Positions 25,328 to 33,887 of a DNA stretch of 64,000 nt are shown one piece after another. How positions within the stretch are numbered: position 1 is the stretch's first letter; every line of letters begins with the position of its first letter. Location: assembly GCF_046233715.1 (NCBI RefSeq), contig NZ_JBJNRJ010000014.1, forward strand, positions 35,872 to 99,871, read 5' to 3'. Below the pieces are notes generated by a model. It was given only the letters and a program-made list of their open reading frames with translations. It did not search any database and was not told where the DNA came from. The translations under genes were made by a program, and so were the position numbers. This DNA comes from Trujillonella humicola. Lineage in GTDB: Bacteria; Actinomycetota; Actinomycetes; Mycobacteriales; Geodermatophilaceae.

Positions 25328-25792
25328 TCAGACGTTCGTGCGGCGGTCCACCGCGGTCCGCACCGGACCGAGTGCGATGACCAGGCCGACGACCGCGGTC
25401 ACGATGTGCAGGACGTTGTCCGCGGCGTTGAGGTTGAGGAAGTCCCACTCCTCGCCGAGGGCGATGAGGCCGTACACGAACGCGGCGCCGTAGCCGATGG
25501 CCAGCAGCCAGCCGTAGGTCCGCGCCCCGGTGAGGGTGCGGGACAGGGCGATGCCCGCGGCGCCGATCAGGATGTGCACGACGTTGTGCATCGGATTGAT
25601 CATGAAGCCGAGCAGCGTCGCGTCCTCGTGCGCCATCGACGTCCCGTGGCGGTTGCCGAAGAAGTCGTCGAAGCCGGTGATGAAGAACCCGATGATGCCG
25701 ATCAGCAGGTAGACGACGCCGAAGGCGAGGGCGAGCATCTGCGGCCAGGTCATGCCGGGGCGCGCGGCCCCGGTGTCACGCGAGGAAGCCAT
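25328..25792 (-). CDS. DUF4383 four-helix membrane protein
   Basis: A 154-residue integral membrane protein of the DUF4383 family, common in actinobacteria. Four hydrophobic helices are visible: MLALAFGVVYLLIGIIGFFI, NVVHILIGAAGIALS, YGWLLAIGYGAAFVYGLIAL and NVLHIVTAVVGLVIALG, with the conserved NPMHNVVHI and NAADNVLHI motifs before helices two and four. The ATG at 25792 follows GGAGGACC. Its function is unknown. The promoter upstream resembles those read by sigma-B/sigma-F-type stress factors, in line with the frequent stress regulation of such genes. Confidence 0.88.
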   Translation of the reverse strand: MASSRDTGAARPGMTWPQMLALAFGVVYLLIGIIGFFITGFDDFFGNRHGTSMAHEDATLLGFMINPMHNVVHILIGAAGIALSRTLTGARTYGWLLAIGYGAAFVYGLIALGEEWDFLNLNAADNVLHIVTAVVGLVIALGPVRTAVDRRTNV

Positions 25793-25848
25793 GGGTCCTC
25801 CAGGGGATCGCCGGTCTCGCCGCGGCTTGACGAGGTGCAGGGGACGCG

Positions 25849-25873
25849 GTACCCCGTGAGGGCGCCGGGTAAC
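25849..25873 (-). promoter_or_regulatory. Sigma-B/sigma-F-type promoter of the DUF4383 gene
   Basis: On the minus strand GTTA (25870-25873) and GGGTAC (25849-25854) are 15 bp apart, close to the GTTT-N15-17-GGGTAT/C pattern of actinobacterial general-stress sigma factors. The predicted 5' leader is about 50 nt and ends with GGAGG before the ATG. Confidence 0.5.
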
Positions 25874-25905
25874 GGCCCTCCCCCGTTCGGAGGACGACCG
25901 TTACC
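25868..25905. repeat. Inverted repeat GGTAACGG / CCGTTACC overlapping the stress promoter
   Basis: Perfect 8-bp arms at 25868-25875 and 25898-25905 are separated by 22 bp. The left arm contains the -35 element of the predicted DUF4383 promoter, so a bound regulator could block it. No regulator is identified. Confidence 0.45.
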
Positions 25906-26168
25906 GAGCCGTCATCGTCCGGTGGCCTGGTCCGGGCCGCGCGCCGGGCCCCTTCTCCCTGCTGCCGTCTCCGGGCTCCCGTCCCCGTGCCGCCGTTTCG
26001 GTGCCGCCGTCTCCGCGCGGCCTTCTGCCTGCCGTCCTGCCCGGGCTGCCCCCGGTCCGCCTGCTCGGCTCGCCGATGGCGTCGCATGCGTTCCGGCCGG
26101 CCCGTGTCGCCCGGCAGCTCCTCGCCGGCTCCCTCCGCCGGCCGGAGCGCCCGGCGGTGGGCCCGGGA

Positions 26169-27815
26169 TCAGCCGGCCGTGGTCGGGCGCCGCCGGCGCA
26201 CCACGAACGGCCCGATGGCCAGGAGGTCGACCGGGGCGGAACCGAAGCACTCCAGCGCGTCGCGCGGGTCGTCCACCATCGGCCGGCCGGCGGTGTTCAG
26301 GCTCGTGTTCACCACCACGGGCAGGCCGGTGCGCCGCTCGAAGCACTCCAGCATGCGGGCCACCAGAGGCTCCTCGGTGCGGTCGACGGTCTGGATGCGC
26401 GCCGTCCCGTCGACGTGCGTGACGGTCGGGATGCGGTCCTTCCACTCCGGCGCCACGTCGTGGACGAAGAGCATGTAGCGGGAGGGGATCGGCCCGCGGC
26501 TGAAGATCTCCGTCGCCCGCTCGGCCAGCACCATCGGGGCCACCGGGCGGAACTGCTCGCGGCCCTTGACGTCGTTCATCCGCTCCAGGTTGGCCTCGTA
26601 CCCGGGGTGGGCCAGCAGCGACCGGTGGCCCAGCGCTCGGGGGCCGAACTCGCTGCGTCCCTGGAACCAGGCGACGATCCCGTTGCTCGCCAGCACCTCG
26701 GCCACGGCGTCGGCGACGTCGCGCGGTCGCTCGTACTCGATGGCGGCCGTGTCGAGCCACTGCTCGATGTCGTCGTCGGACCACCCTCGGCCGAGGTCGG
26801 CGCCGGGCATCGGCTGCGTCGTCTCGCCCAGCCCGCGAGCGACGTGCAGCGCGCTGCCCAGTGCCGTCCCGGCATCCCCGGCGGCCGGCTGCACCCACAC
26901 GTGCTCGAAGGGTGTCTCGGCGAAGATCCGGGTGTTGGCGACGCAGTTGAGCGCCACGCCCCCGGCCAGGGTCAGCGTCCGGTCACCCGTGCGCTCGTGC
27001 AGCCATCGGGCCAGATCGAGCAGCACCTCCTCGACCCGCTGCTGGACGCTCGCGGCGAGGTCGGCGTGGTCGGCCGTCCACTCGTCGCCCTTGGTCAGCC
27101 GGGGGGCGTAGGCGGAGAAGTCGATCCGCGGCGTGCGGAATCCGCCGTCGTCCGTGGCGACGATCAGCTCCGACAGCTCGCCGAGGAAGCGCGGCTTGCC
27201 GTACGAGGCCATCGCCATGACCTTGAACTCGTCGCTGCTGCGCAGGAAGCCCAGGTGGTCGGTGAGGTCCTCGTACAGCAGACCGATCGAGTGGGGGAGC
27301 GCCTGGCCGGCGAGGATCTCGAGCTGTCCGTCGGTGTAGCGGCCGGCGAGGTGGCTGTGGGCCTCGCCGCGGCCGTCGAGGACCAGGACCGAGTTGTCCT
27401 GCGTCGGGGCGGCCAGGCCGGCGGAAGCGGCGTGTGCCACGTGGTGCTTGACGTAGCGCACCTTGGCGGGGTCCAGCCCGGGCAGTGCGTGGGCGAGGAA
27501 CGCGGGCGCCTTCTCGGCGTACATCTTGCGCATGACGTCGCCGGGGTCGTTCAGGCCGGACTCCTCCGGCGTCCCCATCAGTGCGGGGTCGAAGGAGTAG
27601 GCGACGGCGTCGAGGTCCTCCGGATGCAGGCCCGCCTCGGCGAGGCACCACGCGGCCGACAGCTCCGGGAGCTCCCAGGCGCTCCAGGGGAGGGGGCGCT
27701 TCCCGTGCTTGCGCCGGCTGAACCGCTCCTCCTCCGCGGCGGCCACGATCCGGCCGTCGACGACCAGCGCCGCCGCCGGGTCGTGGTAGATCGCGTTGAT
27801 GCCCAGGACCTTCAC
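26169..27815 (-). CDS. NodU/CmcH-family carbamoyltransferase
   Basis: A 548-residue enzyme of the carbamoyltransferase family (NodU, CmcH, TobZ type), which uses carbamoyl phosphate and ATP to O-carbamoylate a substrate. The N-terminal Kae1-like domain shows LGINAIYHDPAAALV, EEERFSRRKHGKRPLP, the metal-binding HHVAHAASA, and LTLAGGVALNCVANT; the C-terminal domain shows GPRALGHRSLLA and VVVNTSLNTAGRPMV. Length is as expected. The GTG at 27815 follows ACAGGAGTG and begins the first strand. No biosynthetic cluster, sugar genes or hydrogenase genes are adjacent, so the substrate is open. It lies 98 bp downstream of recQ on the same strand. Confidence 0.92.
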   Translation of the reverse strand: MKVLGINAIYHDPAAALVVDGRIVAAAEEERFSRRKHGKRPLPWSAWELPELSAAWCLAEAGLHPEDLDAVAYSFDPALMGTPEESGLNDPGDVMRKMYAEKAPAFLAHALPGLDPAKVRYVKHHVAHAASAGLAAPTQDNSVLVLDGRGEAHSHLAGRYTDGQLEILAGQALPHSIGLLYEDLTDHLGFLRSSDEFKVMAMASYGKPRFLGELSELIVATDDGGFRTPRIDFSAYAPRLTKGDEWTADHADLAASVQQRVEEVLLDLARWLHERTGDRTLTLAGGVALNCVANTRIFAETPFEHVWVQPAAGDAGTALGSALHVARGLGETTQPMPGADLGRGWSDDDIEQWLDTAAIEYERPRDVADAVAEVLASNGIVAWFQGRSEFGPRALGHRSLLAHPGYEANLERMNDVKGREQFRPVAPMVLAERATEIFSRGPIPSRYMLFVHDVAPEWKDRIPTVTHVDGTARIQTVDRTEEPLVARMLECFERRTGLPVVVNTSLNTAGRPMVDDPRDALECFGSAPVDLLAIGPFVVRRRRPTTAG

Positions 27816-27913
27816 GCGTGCACTCCTGTCTCCCGGGCGCCGCGCCCGGCTCATCGGCTTGATCATCGGGGCGACGGGCGGAGTCCGCAGGCCGAGCCGC
27901 CCATCGGGGTGGG

Positions 27914-29728
27914 TCAGGCGGAGCCGCGTGGCTGCAGCAGGTCGTTGTCGAGGACGGCGGCCAGCGCCAGCGTCTTGTAGCCGACCTCGTCGAACAGGAC
28001 GACCAGCCGGTCGTCCTCGACGCGCATGACGATTCCTGGGCCCCACTCCGTGTGCTCCACGGATGTCTGCGCGGGGAAGGGATTGCCGTCGTCCCCGGCG
28101 GCGGGCTGCTCGCTGGAGAGACCGGCCGAGCAGTTGTCGCAGTTGCCGCAGGGTTCCTCGAGCTGCTCGCCGAAGTAGCCCAGGAGGAACTGCCTCCGGC
28201 ACTCGGTCGTCTCGGCGTAGCCGCGCATCATCTCGACGCGGCTCTGGTCGACCCGCTCGTGGTGCTCGGCCAGCTCGCGGGCCGCGGCGGCGGCGTCGGC
28301 AGGGCTGGGAGCGCCGTCGGCCGGGTGGGCGGCGCCCTCCTCGTCGAGGACGACGGCGGACACCTGCTCCAGCAGGTTGAGGTCACGCGCGAGGGGGGTG
28401 GCGCCGCGGCCGGTCTCCTCGCGCAGCTGCTTGATCTCCACGCCGTCGTCGAGGCCGGCGGCCGGTGCGGCAGCCACGAGACCGGCGACCTGCTGCAGCT
28501 CCTCCTCCGCAGGTGCGCCGGCGGCGAAGAAGCGGCGCAGGCCGAGGTCCTCCTGGCGGTAGACCAGCACGGCCAGGGCCGGCTCGCCGTCCCGGCCCGC
28601 GCGCCCGATCTCCTGGTAGTAGCTGTCGACCGAGTCGGCCGGTTCGGCGTGCACGACGAAGCGCGTGTCGGGCTTGTCGATGCCCATGCCGAAAGCGGTC
28701 GTGGCCACGACGACGTCCAGCTCGTCGTCCATGAAGGCCCGCTGGGTGTCCTCGCGGTCGGCCTTCCGCAGGCCTGCGTGGTAGGCCCGCGCCCGCAGTC
28801 CGCGTTCGGTGAGGTCGGTGGCGAGTTCCTCGGTGCCCTTGCGGGTGGCGCTGTAGACGATCCCGGGCACGCGGCCCTCGCCGATCTCGCTCAGGACCCG
28901 GTCGAGCACGGCCTGGTGCTTGCCGGATGCGTCGGCGTGCTGCTCCACCTCCAGGCGGATCTCCGGCCGGTCGAAGCCGGCCACGACCACGGCCGGGTCC
29001 CGCATCCCGAGCCGCTCGACGATCTCCGCACGTACCGGCGGAGCAGCCGTGGCGGTCAGTGCCAGCACGGTGGGGTGCCCCAGTTGCTCGACGACCGCAC
29101 CCAGGCGCAGGTAGTCGGGCCGGAAGTCGTGGCCCCAGGCGGATACGCAGTGCGCCTCGTCCACGACGAACAGGGCGGGGGAAGCAGCCGCGACGGCATC
29201 GACGACCTCCGGCTTGGCGAGCTGCTCCGGAGCGAGGAAGAGGTAGCGGACCGTTCCGTCCGCGAGTCCCTCCAGGGCCTCGCGCTGGTCGCCAGCCGAC
29301 ATGCTGGAGTTGAGCTGGGCCGGGGAGCCGGTCAGCCCCTTCACATCGGTGAGTCGCTCCACCTGGTCCCGCTGCAAGGCGATGAGTGGGGAGACGACGA
29401 GTACCGGCCCGTCGAGCAGTTGGCCGGCGATCTGGTACACGGCCGTCTTGCCGGCACCGCTCGGCAGGACCCCCAGGGTGTCGCGGCCGGACAGCACCGC
29501 TTGCATGGCCTCCTCCTGGCCCGGCCGGAGCTCCTCGTAACCGAGGACGTCGCGGGCGACCTCCCGGAGCCGTCGGGTGCGGACGGAGGCGGAGGCCCCT
29601 GCGGGGTTCTTCTCGGTCGGGCGTGGAGGCACCGGCCCCTCGTCCCCGGTGGATCGCTGCGGCAAACGATGCGCCGGTAGGACGAGGGTCGGCCGTGGGG
29701 CACGTGGTCGTGAGGGCAGTCCGTCCAT
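27914..29728 (-). CDS. recQ: RecQ-type ATP-dependent DNA helicase
   Basis: A 604-residue 3'-5' helicase. Motif 0 GYEELRPGQEEAM, Walker A LPSGAGKT (88-95, a variant of the usual TGGGKS), DEAH box VVDEAHCVSAWGHDFRPDY, motif III LALTATA, and motif VI YYQEIGRAGRDGEP are all present. The RecQ zinc-binding site is CRRQFLL...EPCGNCDNC (four cysteines). A C-terminal region from about 530 (VEHTEWGPGIVMRVEDDRLV) replaces an HRDC domain. The ATG at 29728 leaves a 55-residue Pro/Arg-rich N-terminal extension. It is divergent from a LexA-box-controlled gene, and a perfect DnaA box lies 60 bp upstream. It acts in recombination and fork repair. Confidence 0.93.
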   Translation of the reverse strand: MDGLPSRPRAPRPTLVLPAHRLPQRSTGDEGPVPPRPTEKNPAGASASVRTRRLREVARDVLGYEELRPGQEEAMQAVLSGRDTLGVLPSGAGKTAVYQIAGQLLDGPVLVVSPLIALQRDQVERLTDVKGLTGSPAQLNSSMSAGDQREALEGLADGTVRYLFLAPEQLAKPEVVDAVAAASPALFVVDEAHCVSAWGHDFRPDYLRLGAVVEQLGHPTVLALTATAAPPVRAEIVERLGMRDPAVVVAGFDRPEIRLEVEQHADASGKHQAVLDRVLSEIGEGRVPGIVYSATRKGTEELATDLTERGLRARAYHAGLRKADREDTQRAFMDDELDVVVATTAFGMGIDKPDTRFVVHAEPADSVDSYYQEIGRAGRDGEPALAVLVYRQEDLGLRRFFAAGAPAEEELQQVAGLVAAAPAAGLDDGVEIKQLREETGRGATPLARDLNLLEQVSAVVLDEEGAAHPADGAPSPADAAAAARELAEHHERVDQSRVEMMRGYAETTECRRQFLLGYFGEQLEEPCGNCDNCSAGLSSEQPAAGDDGNPFPAQTSVEHTEWGPGIVMRVEDDRLVVLFDEVGYKTLALAAVLDNDLLQPRGSA

Positions 29729-29787
29729 GTGCCCACGATGGCTGGCCCGGCGGACGACGCGGGTCTGCCCGTCCACAGGCCCCGCCG

Positions 29788-29796
29788 TTGTCCACA
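29788..29796 (+). promoter_or_regulatory. DnaA box TTGTCCACA in the recQ-HNH intergenic region
   Basis: A perfect match to the actinobacterial DnaA box, with a weaker relative (CCGTCCACA) 19 bp to the left at 29769-29777. Two sites are too few for an origin. They could let DnaA influence recQ, but chance occurrence is possible. Confidence 0.35.
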
Positions 29797-29832
29797 GCAG
29801 TGTCTTTGCTGGTCAGGTGCCCGTCGAGGCGC

Positions 29833-29853
29833 TAGTATCGAACACGTGTACGA
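29833..29853 (+). promoter_or_regulatory. LexA (SOS) box overlapping a leaderless promoter of the DUF222/HNH gene
   Basis: TCGAAC-ACGT-GTACGA (29838-29853) matches the actinobacterial LexA site TCGAAC-N4-GTTCGA with one mismatch. A -10 element TAGTAT (29833-29838) touches it, and the GTG start at 29846 lies inside it, seven bases after the -10, which implies a leaderless transcript repressed directly by LexA. DUF222/13E12-type genes are known SOS targets in mycobacteria. Confidence 0.65.
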
Positions 29854-32548
29854 GGCCTCGGCGGTTGACGGTGGCGGTGTCCTGTCGCCGGTCGAGGTTG
29901 CCGTGGGCGAGTTGGTCGAGGGGTTGGCGGACAGTCGCTGGGAGGTTCGCCGGCCACCTGGTCAGTGGATCCTGGAGGCGTTCCACCCGCACGGGAGCGG
30001 CGCGCTGGTTGCCGCGGTCGGTCGCGCGCTGGCGGAGTCGGCGGCGGCAGAGACCCCGTCCCCCTCGTCGCCCGCCTCCTCCACGTCCGCTTCGTCCCCG
30101 CCGTCCACCTCGTCCACCGCGTCTTCCACGTCCACCTCGTCGGGTGGGGCCGCGTCAGCGTCTGCGCTGTCAGGAGGAGCCGCGCACGCTGCCCCGTCGG
30201 GCGATGGCATCGCGTCTTCTGCGGTGTCCGCCGATGGCCCCGCGGTGGAGGTGCCGCCTGCTGACGGTGCGGCGGTCGGTGCGCCGGTCGGCGCGGTGGT
30301 GCCGTCTGCGGCTGGTGTGACGTCGGTGGATGGGCGGGTGCGGTTGCTGGAGGAGGGGGCGGGCTGGCTGGACGTGGCGGTGGATCTGGAGCGGGGGTTG
30401 GCGCAGTTGGCCGGGGCGCGGGTGCGGGCGGTGGCGGCGTTCGCGCGGTGCCGGCCGGCGGCCTGGGACCGGCAGCCCGGGGAGGTGGGGGCGGCGTCGG
30501 CGGCGTCGCGGGCGGCGCGGCCGGCGGTGGTGGCGGCGGTGAGTGAGTGGGCCGCCGATGAGCTGGGCGCGCGGTTGCGGTTGCCCGGGCCGGCCGCGGC
30601 GGAGTTGCTGGTCGAGGCGGTGGAGCTGGTGGAGCTGTTGCCGGGCACGCTGGCGGCGTTGGAGGCCGGGGACATCTCCTGGGCGCAGGCGCGGGCGTTG
30701 GTGGAGTTGCTGCGGCCGGTGGCGGTGGGCAAGAAGGCGGCGGTGGAGGCGCGGGTGTTGCCGCGGGCGCCGGGGCAGACGGTGACCCAGTTGCGCCAGT
30801 GCACCCGGCGGGCGATCGCCCGGATCGACGCCGATGCGTTGCTGCGCCGGCTGGAGCAGGCCATCCGGGAGCGGAAGGTGACCCGCCAGGCCGGGCAGGA
30901 CGGGATGGCGGTGTTGTCGGCGTGGCTGCCCGCGCCGGTGGCGCGGGCCTGCTGGGAGGTGCTGCGCGCCCACGCCCGGGCGTGCGCGGTCGACGCGGAG
31001 GGGCGGGCGGATCCGCGCAGCCTGGATGAGCGGATGGCCGACTGCCTGGCCGATCTGATCCTGCGCCCCGACGCCGCCGGCCGCTCTCCGGTGCAGGTGC
31101 TGCTCACGCTGGTGGCCTCGGTGGACACGCTGACCGGGACCGGGCCCGACGCCGATGAGCCCGGTGAGCTGGAGACAGACACGGTGCCGGCGGCGCTGGT
31201 CCGCGAGCTGGCCCACACCCTGGGCCTGCTGCCCCGCCCCATGACCCAGACCACTCCCGGCGCCCCGGCCGACCCGGCCGACCCGGCCGACCCGGCCGAC
31301 CCGACCGACCCGGCCGACCCCGCCGACCCGGCCGAGGCGGCTGATCCGGGCGATCCGACTGACCCGGCCGAGCCGGCCGAGGCGGGTGAGGCCGCGCCGG
31401 GCGCAGACGACCGCGCCGGGGACGGCTCGGAGGAGCGCAACACCGGCACCGGCACCGGCACCGGTGCCCGACCTGATTCCGCCGCCGGAGGCGACAGCAG
31501 CGGCGGCGACACCGAGGGCGCGGGCGACGGCAGCGGCGGCGACGGGGACACCGAGGGCGAGGACGACGACGCCGGCGGCGGTGGCGCCGAAGCCGGTCGT
31601 GTCCGCGGCGCCGAGGACCTGCCCGCTCGTGCCGAGCCGACCCCCACGGAGCCGACCCCGGCAGAACAGGCCCTCTCGGGCCCGACCTCGGTAGAGCCGA
31701 GCCCGGCCGGCCCGGCCCCGGCCGAGCCGGCCTCGGCAGAGCCGGCCCCGGCGGGGCCGATCCCAGCGGAGGGCGCGGCGGAGGGTGCCGCGGGGCTTCC
31801 CGCGGCGCAGGTCGCAGCGGGCACGCGCGCTTCCGCCGCGCTGGCCGCCGCCGCCGCCGCACCGCCCGGCCCGGCCGGGCAGGCCGCAACCGCCGGGGCC
31901 CGGCAGGCGCTGGCCGCACTGCTGGACCTGCGCCGGCTCACCGACACCGCACTGGCCCAACGCCCCCGCATCGCCGTCGTCGACAACCTCACCGGCTGCC
32001 TGCTGGCCCTCACCGACAGCATCCAGCTGCGCGCAGCAGCCCGCGACGGCGCCGGGCTGAGCCCACCACCGGACACCGACGGCTACCGCCCCTCGGCCCC
32101 ACTGGACCGGTTCGTCCGGCTACGCGACCGCCGCTGCCGCTTCCCCGGCTGCCGCGCCCGCGCCCGCCGCGGCGACCTGGACCACCGCGTTCCCCACCCG
32201 CTGGGCCCCACCGCCCACCACAACCTGGAAAGCCTCTGCGAGCACCACCACCGGCTGTCCCACCAAGCACCGGGCTGGCAACTGGGCGGCTGCTCCGACG
32301 GCGGCCTGGTCTGGACCCTGCCCGGCGGCACCACCATCACCACCGTCCCACCCCGCTTCGGCACCGACGACGGCAGCCAACCCACCCCCACCAGCACCGA
32401 CCCGGCCAGCGACGACCTGTCCAGCGACGACCTGCTGCGCGACGACATCCCCTGGTACCGCCTCACCCCCACCCAACGCCGCGAACGCATCCGGCTCGCC
32501 GTCTGCGGACGACCGGCCCGCCCCGGCGACCCACCCGCACCCTTCTGA
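29846..32548 (+). CDS. DUF222/HNH endonuclease-like protein (13E12 repeat family), expanded linker
   Basis: A 900-residue protein of the actinobacterial DUF222-HNH family, a repeated, often mobile-looking gene type of unclear role. An Ala/Ser-rich N-terminus is followed by DUF222 (about 160-400: LEAGDISWAQARALVELL, RQAGQDGMAVLSAWLPAP). About 250 residues of Ala/Pro/Asp/Gly low complexity follow, including seven near-identical A-D-P units, and then the C-terminal HNH nuclease: CRFPGCRARARRGDLDHRVP and LCEHHHRLSHQ. Most relatives are 400-500 residues, so the linker is a large expansion. The GTG at 29846 fits the leaderless promoter; an upstream in-frame start at 29729 lacks support. It is divergent from recQ. 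DNA nicking or cutting is inferred from the HNH motif. Confidence 0.88.
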   Translation: MYEASAVDGGGVLSPVEVAVGELVEGLADSRWEVRRPPGQWILEAFHPHGSGALVAAVGRALAESAAAETPSPSSPASSTSASSPPSTSSTASSTSTSSGGAASASALSGGAAHAAPSGDGIASSAVSADGPAVEVPPADGAAVGAPVGAVVPSAAGVTSVDGRVRLLEEGAGWLDVAVDLERGLAQLAGARVRAVAAFARCRPAAWDRQPGEVGAASAASRAARPAVVAAVSEWAADELGARLRLPGPAAAELLVEAVELVELLPGTLAALEAGDISWAQARALVELLRPVAVGKKAAVEARVLPRAPGQTVTQLRQCTRRAIARIDADALLRRLEQAIRERKVTRQAGQDGMAVLSAWLPAPVARACWEVLRAHARACAVDAEGRADPRSLDERMADCLADLILRPDAAGRSPVQVLLTLVASVDTLTGTGPDADEPGELETDTVPAALVRELAHTLGLLPRPMTQTTPGAPADPADPADPADPTDPADPADPAEAADPGDPTDPAEPAEAGEAAPGADDRAGDGSEERNTGTGTGTGARPDSAAGGDSSGGDTEGAGDGSGGDGDTEGEDDDAGGGGAEAGRVRGAEDLPARAEPTPTEPTPAEQALSGPTSVEPSPAGPAPAEPASAEPAPAGPIPAEGAAEGAAGLPAAQVAAGTRASAALAAAAAAPPGPAGQAATAGARQALAALLDLRRLTDTALAQRPRIAVVDNLTGCLLALTDSIQLRAAARDGAGLSPPPDTDGYRPSAPLDRFVRLRDRRCRFPGCRARARRGDLDHRVPHPLGPTAHHNLESLCEHHHRLSHQAPGWQLGGCSDGGLVWTLPGGTTITTVPPRFGTDDGSQPTPTSTDPASDDLSSDDLLRDDIPWYRLTPTQRRERIRLAVCGRPARPGDPPAPF
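31271..31333. repeat. 9-bp coding tandem repeat (GACCCGGCC), seven units
   Basis: Seven consecutive units of GACCCGGCC, two with one change, encode an Asp-Pro-Ala repeat in the linker of the DUF222/HNH protein. Slippage at such repeats would change linker length in steps of three residues without breaking the frame. Confidence 0.85.
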
Positions 32549-32651
32549 CCCGACGCATCCCGGGTCGAGCGCGTACCGCGCAGGAACCGAGCAGCACGTT
32601 CCGGCAGGTGGACGGGCGCAGATGTCAGGCAGTCAGGCGTGGTGCGGTGGA

Positions 32652-33752
32652 TCAGGACGGCAGGGGACGCCTGCGAGTGAGGTCGGCGGAGTCGGCGGCC
32701 TGACGCCCCGACCACCACCCCGACCGGTCGACCGACGTCGTCCGGCGCGTCCGCAGGCGGGGGAACAGGTCCTCGAACGCCCGGGTGACGGCGGCCTCTC
32801 GGTGGCGCAGCACCGGCGACAGATCGGTTCCGCTGGCCGCCGCCGCGTGAGCCGTGGCGGCCCGGCGGCTGTGCGCGAGGCGCTCGCCGATGCGCACGGC
32901 ATAGGCCAGGAGGAAGGCCCGCCGGAACCCGCGGGACCGGGTGTGCGCGTCGCCGTTCCGCCCGGCCGTCGTCAGCGCCCGCCCCGCCTGCACCAGGAGC
33001 GACGTGACCAGCAGCTCGACCACGTCGAGATCGGTCGGCCGTCCCACGGCCACGGCGATCCCGAGCGAGCCGAACCAGGCGGCGCGCACGCCGTTGGTCG
33101 CCGCGACCGCCTGCACCAGGTGCATCTTGGCGTCGAGGTAGGGCGGCTCCAGGTGCAGCCGCCGCTCGGTGACCCCACTCGCACCGTGCCGGCCGGTGGT
33201 CAGCCCCTCGCAGGTCCCCTGAGCCTCGAGCAGAGCCGAGTCGACCGCATGTGCCGCCATCAGCTCCTGCGCCTTGGCCGTCAGCGCCTCCGCCTCCTCC
33301 GGGAAGTCCGTGGACTCGGCCTTGGCCAGCAGCGACCGGATGCGGCGCAGTGCCCGGGCGGAGTCCAGCCTCGGAGGCTCGGGCACCCGTTCCGGCCCGG
33401 CGGCGGAGGCAGCCCCCCAGCGGGACGGCGGGTCCCCCAGGTGCGGGAGCGGCGGCAACCGGCCGACGGACAGCACCAGGCGGAGCACCTCGTCCGGCCG
33501 CGCCGGGACCGCCCCCGCAGGGCCCGCCGCGAGGCCGGCGACGTCCCGGAGCTGCCGACGCCACTCCTCCGGCACGTCCACGCGCCCGCTGAGGGCCTCG
33601 ACGCCGGCCACGGCCGCGGCTGCGGCGAGCCCGACCAGGGTCGGCTCCAGTCGTCGCACCGCGTGCACCAGGTCCGCCGGGCGCCACCCTCGCTCCCACG
33701 CGCCGGCGACGGCGTCGAGCAGGCGAGGGTCGAGGGGTGGCGTCCGGGTCAT
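32652..33752 (-). CDS. DUF2786 domain protein
   Basis: A 366-residue protein. The DUF2786 motif is clear at about 115-155: RIRSLLAKAESTDFPEEAEA, then LTAKAQELMAAHAVD. An N-terminal all-helical region (LLDAVAGAWERGWRPADLVHAVRR) precedes it and a longer C-terminal region, probably a zinc-free metallopeptidase-like fold in relatives, follows. The domain is widespread in actinobacteria and phages but its role is not established. The ATG at 33752 begins MTRTPPLDPRLLDAV; no strong ribosome site is seen. It converges on the DUF222/HNH gene, with 103 bp between, and is divergent from the HTH-TOBE gene. Confidence 0.85.
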   Translation of the reverse strand: MTRTPPLDPRLLDAVAGAWERGWRPADLVHAVRRLEPTLVGLAAAAAVAGVEALSGRVDVPEEWRRQLRDVAGLAAGPAGAVPARPDEVLRLVLSVGRLPPLPHLGDPPSRWGAASAAGPERVPEPPRLDSARALRRIRSLLAKAESTDFPEEAEALTAKAQELMAAHAVDSALLEAQGTCEGLTTGRHGASGVTERRLHLEPPYLDAKMHLVQAVAATNGVRAAWFGSLGIAVAVGRPTDLDVVELLVTSLLVQAGRALTTAGRNGDAHTRSRGFRRAFLLAYAVRIGERLAHSRRAATAHAAAASGTDLSPVLRHREAAVTRAFEDLFPRLRTRRTTSVDRSGWWSGRQAADSADLTRRRPLPS

Positions 33753-33795
33753 GGTCGGCAGCCTGCGCCGCGCCCCGACGAGCCGCCGCGGGGCT

Positions 33796-33820
33796 TGTGG
33801 ATGGCAGGGACGCATCCACA
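33796..33820. promoter_or_regulatory. Inverted repeat TGTGGATG / CATCCACA between DUF2786 and HTH-TOBE genes
   Basis: Perfect 8-bp arms (33796-33803, 33813-33820) with a 9-bp spacer sit in the 135-bp divergent region, 68 bp before the HTH-TOBE start. It is a plausible operator for that MerR-like protein. The arms also resemble degenerate DnaA boxes, so the interpretation is open. Confidence 0.45.
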
Positions 33821-33887
33821 GGCGCCCGCTCGGGGGTGACGCCTCCGGCTCGGTGGTGGTGAGCCGGGACGTCGCTACGGTCCTGCC

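Larger units (their letters stand above)
25793..26168. other. Gene-free stretch upstream of the DUF4383 gene
   Basis: This 376-bp region has no reading frame with convincing protein features. Near its left end are the promoter at 25849-25873 and a dyad at 25868-25905. The right half contains imperfect direct repeats of a GTGCCGCCGTYTCSG-like unit around 25960-26025 and otherwise nothing recognised. Confidence 0.6.

Noticed and set aside
29769..29796. Replication origin suggested by DnaA boxes
   Set aside because: Only one perfect box and one weak one, with no AT-rich unwinding region and no dnaA/dnaN genes nearby.
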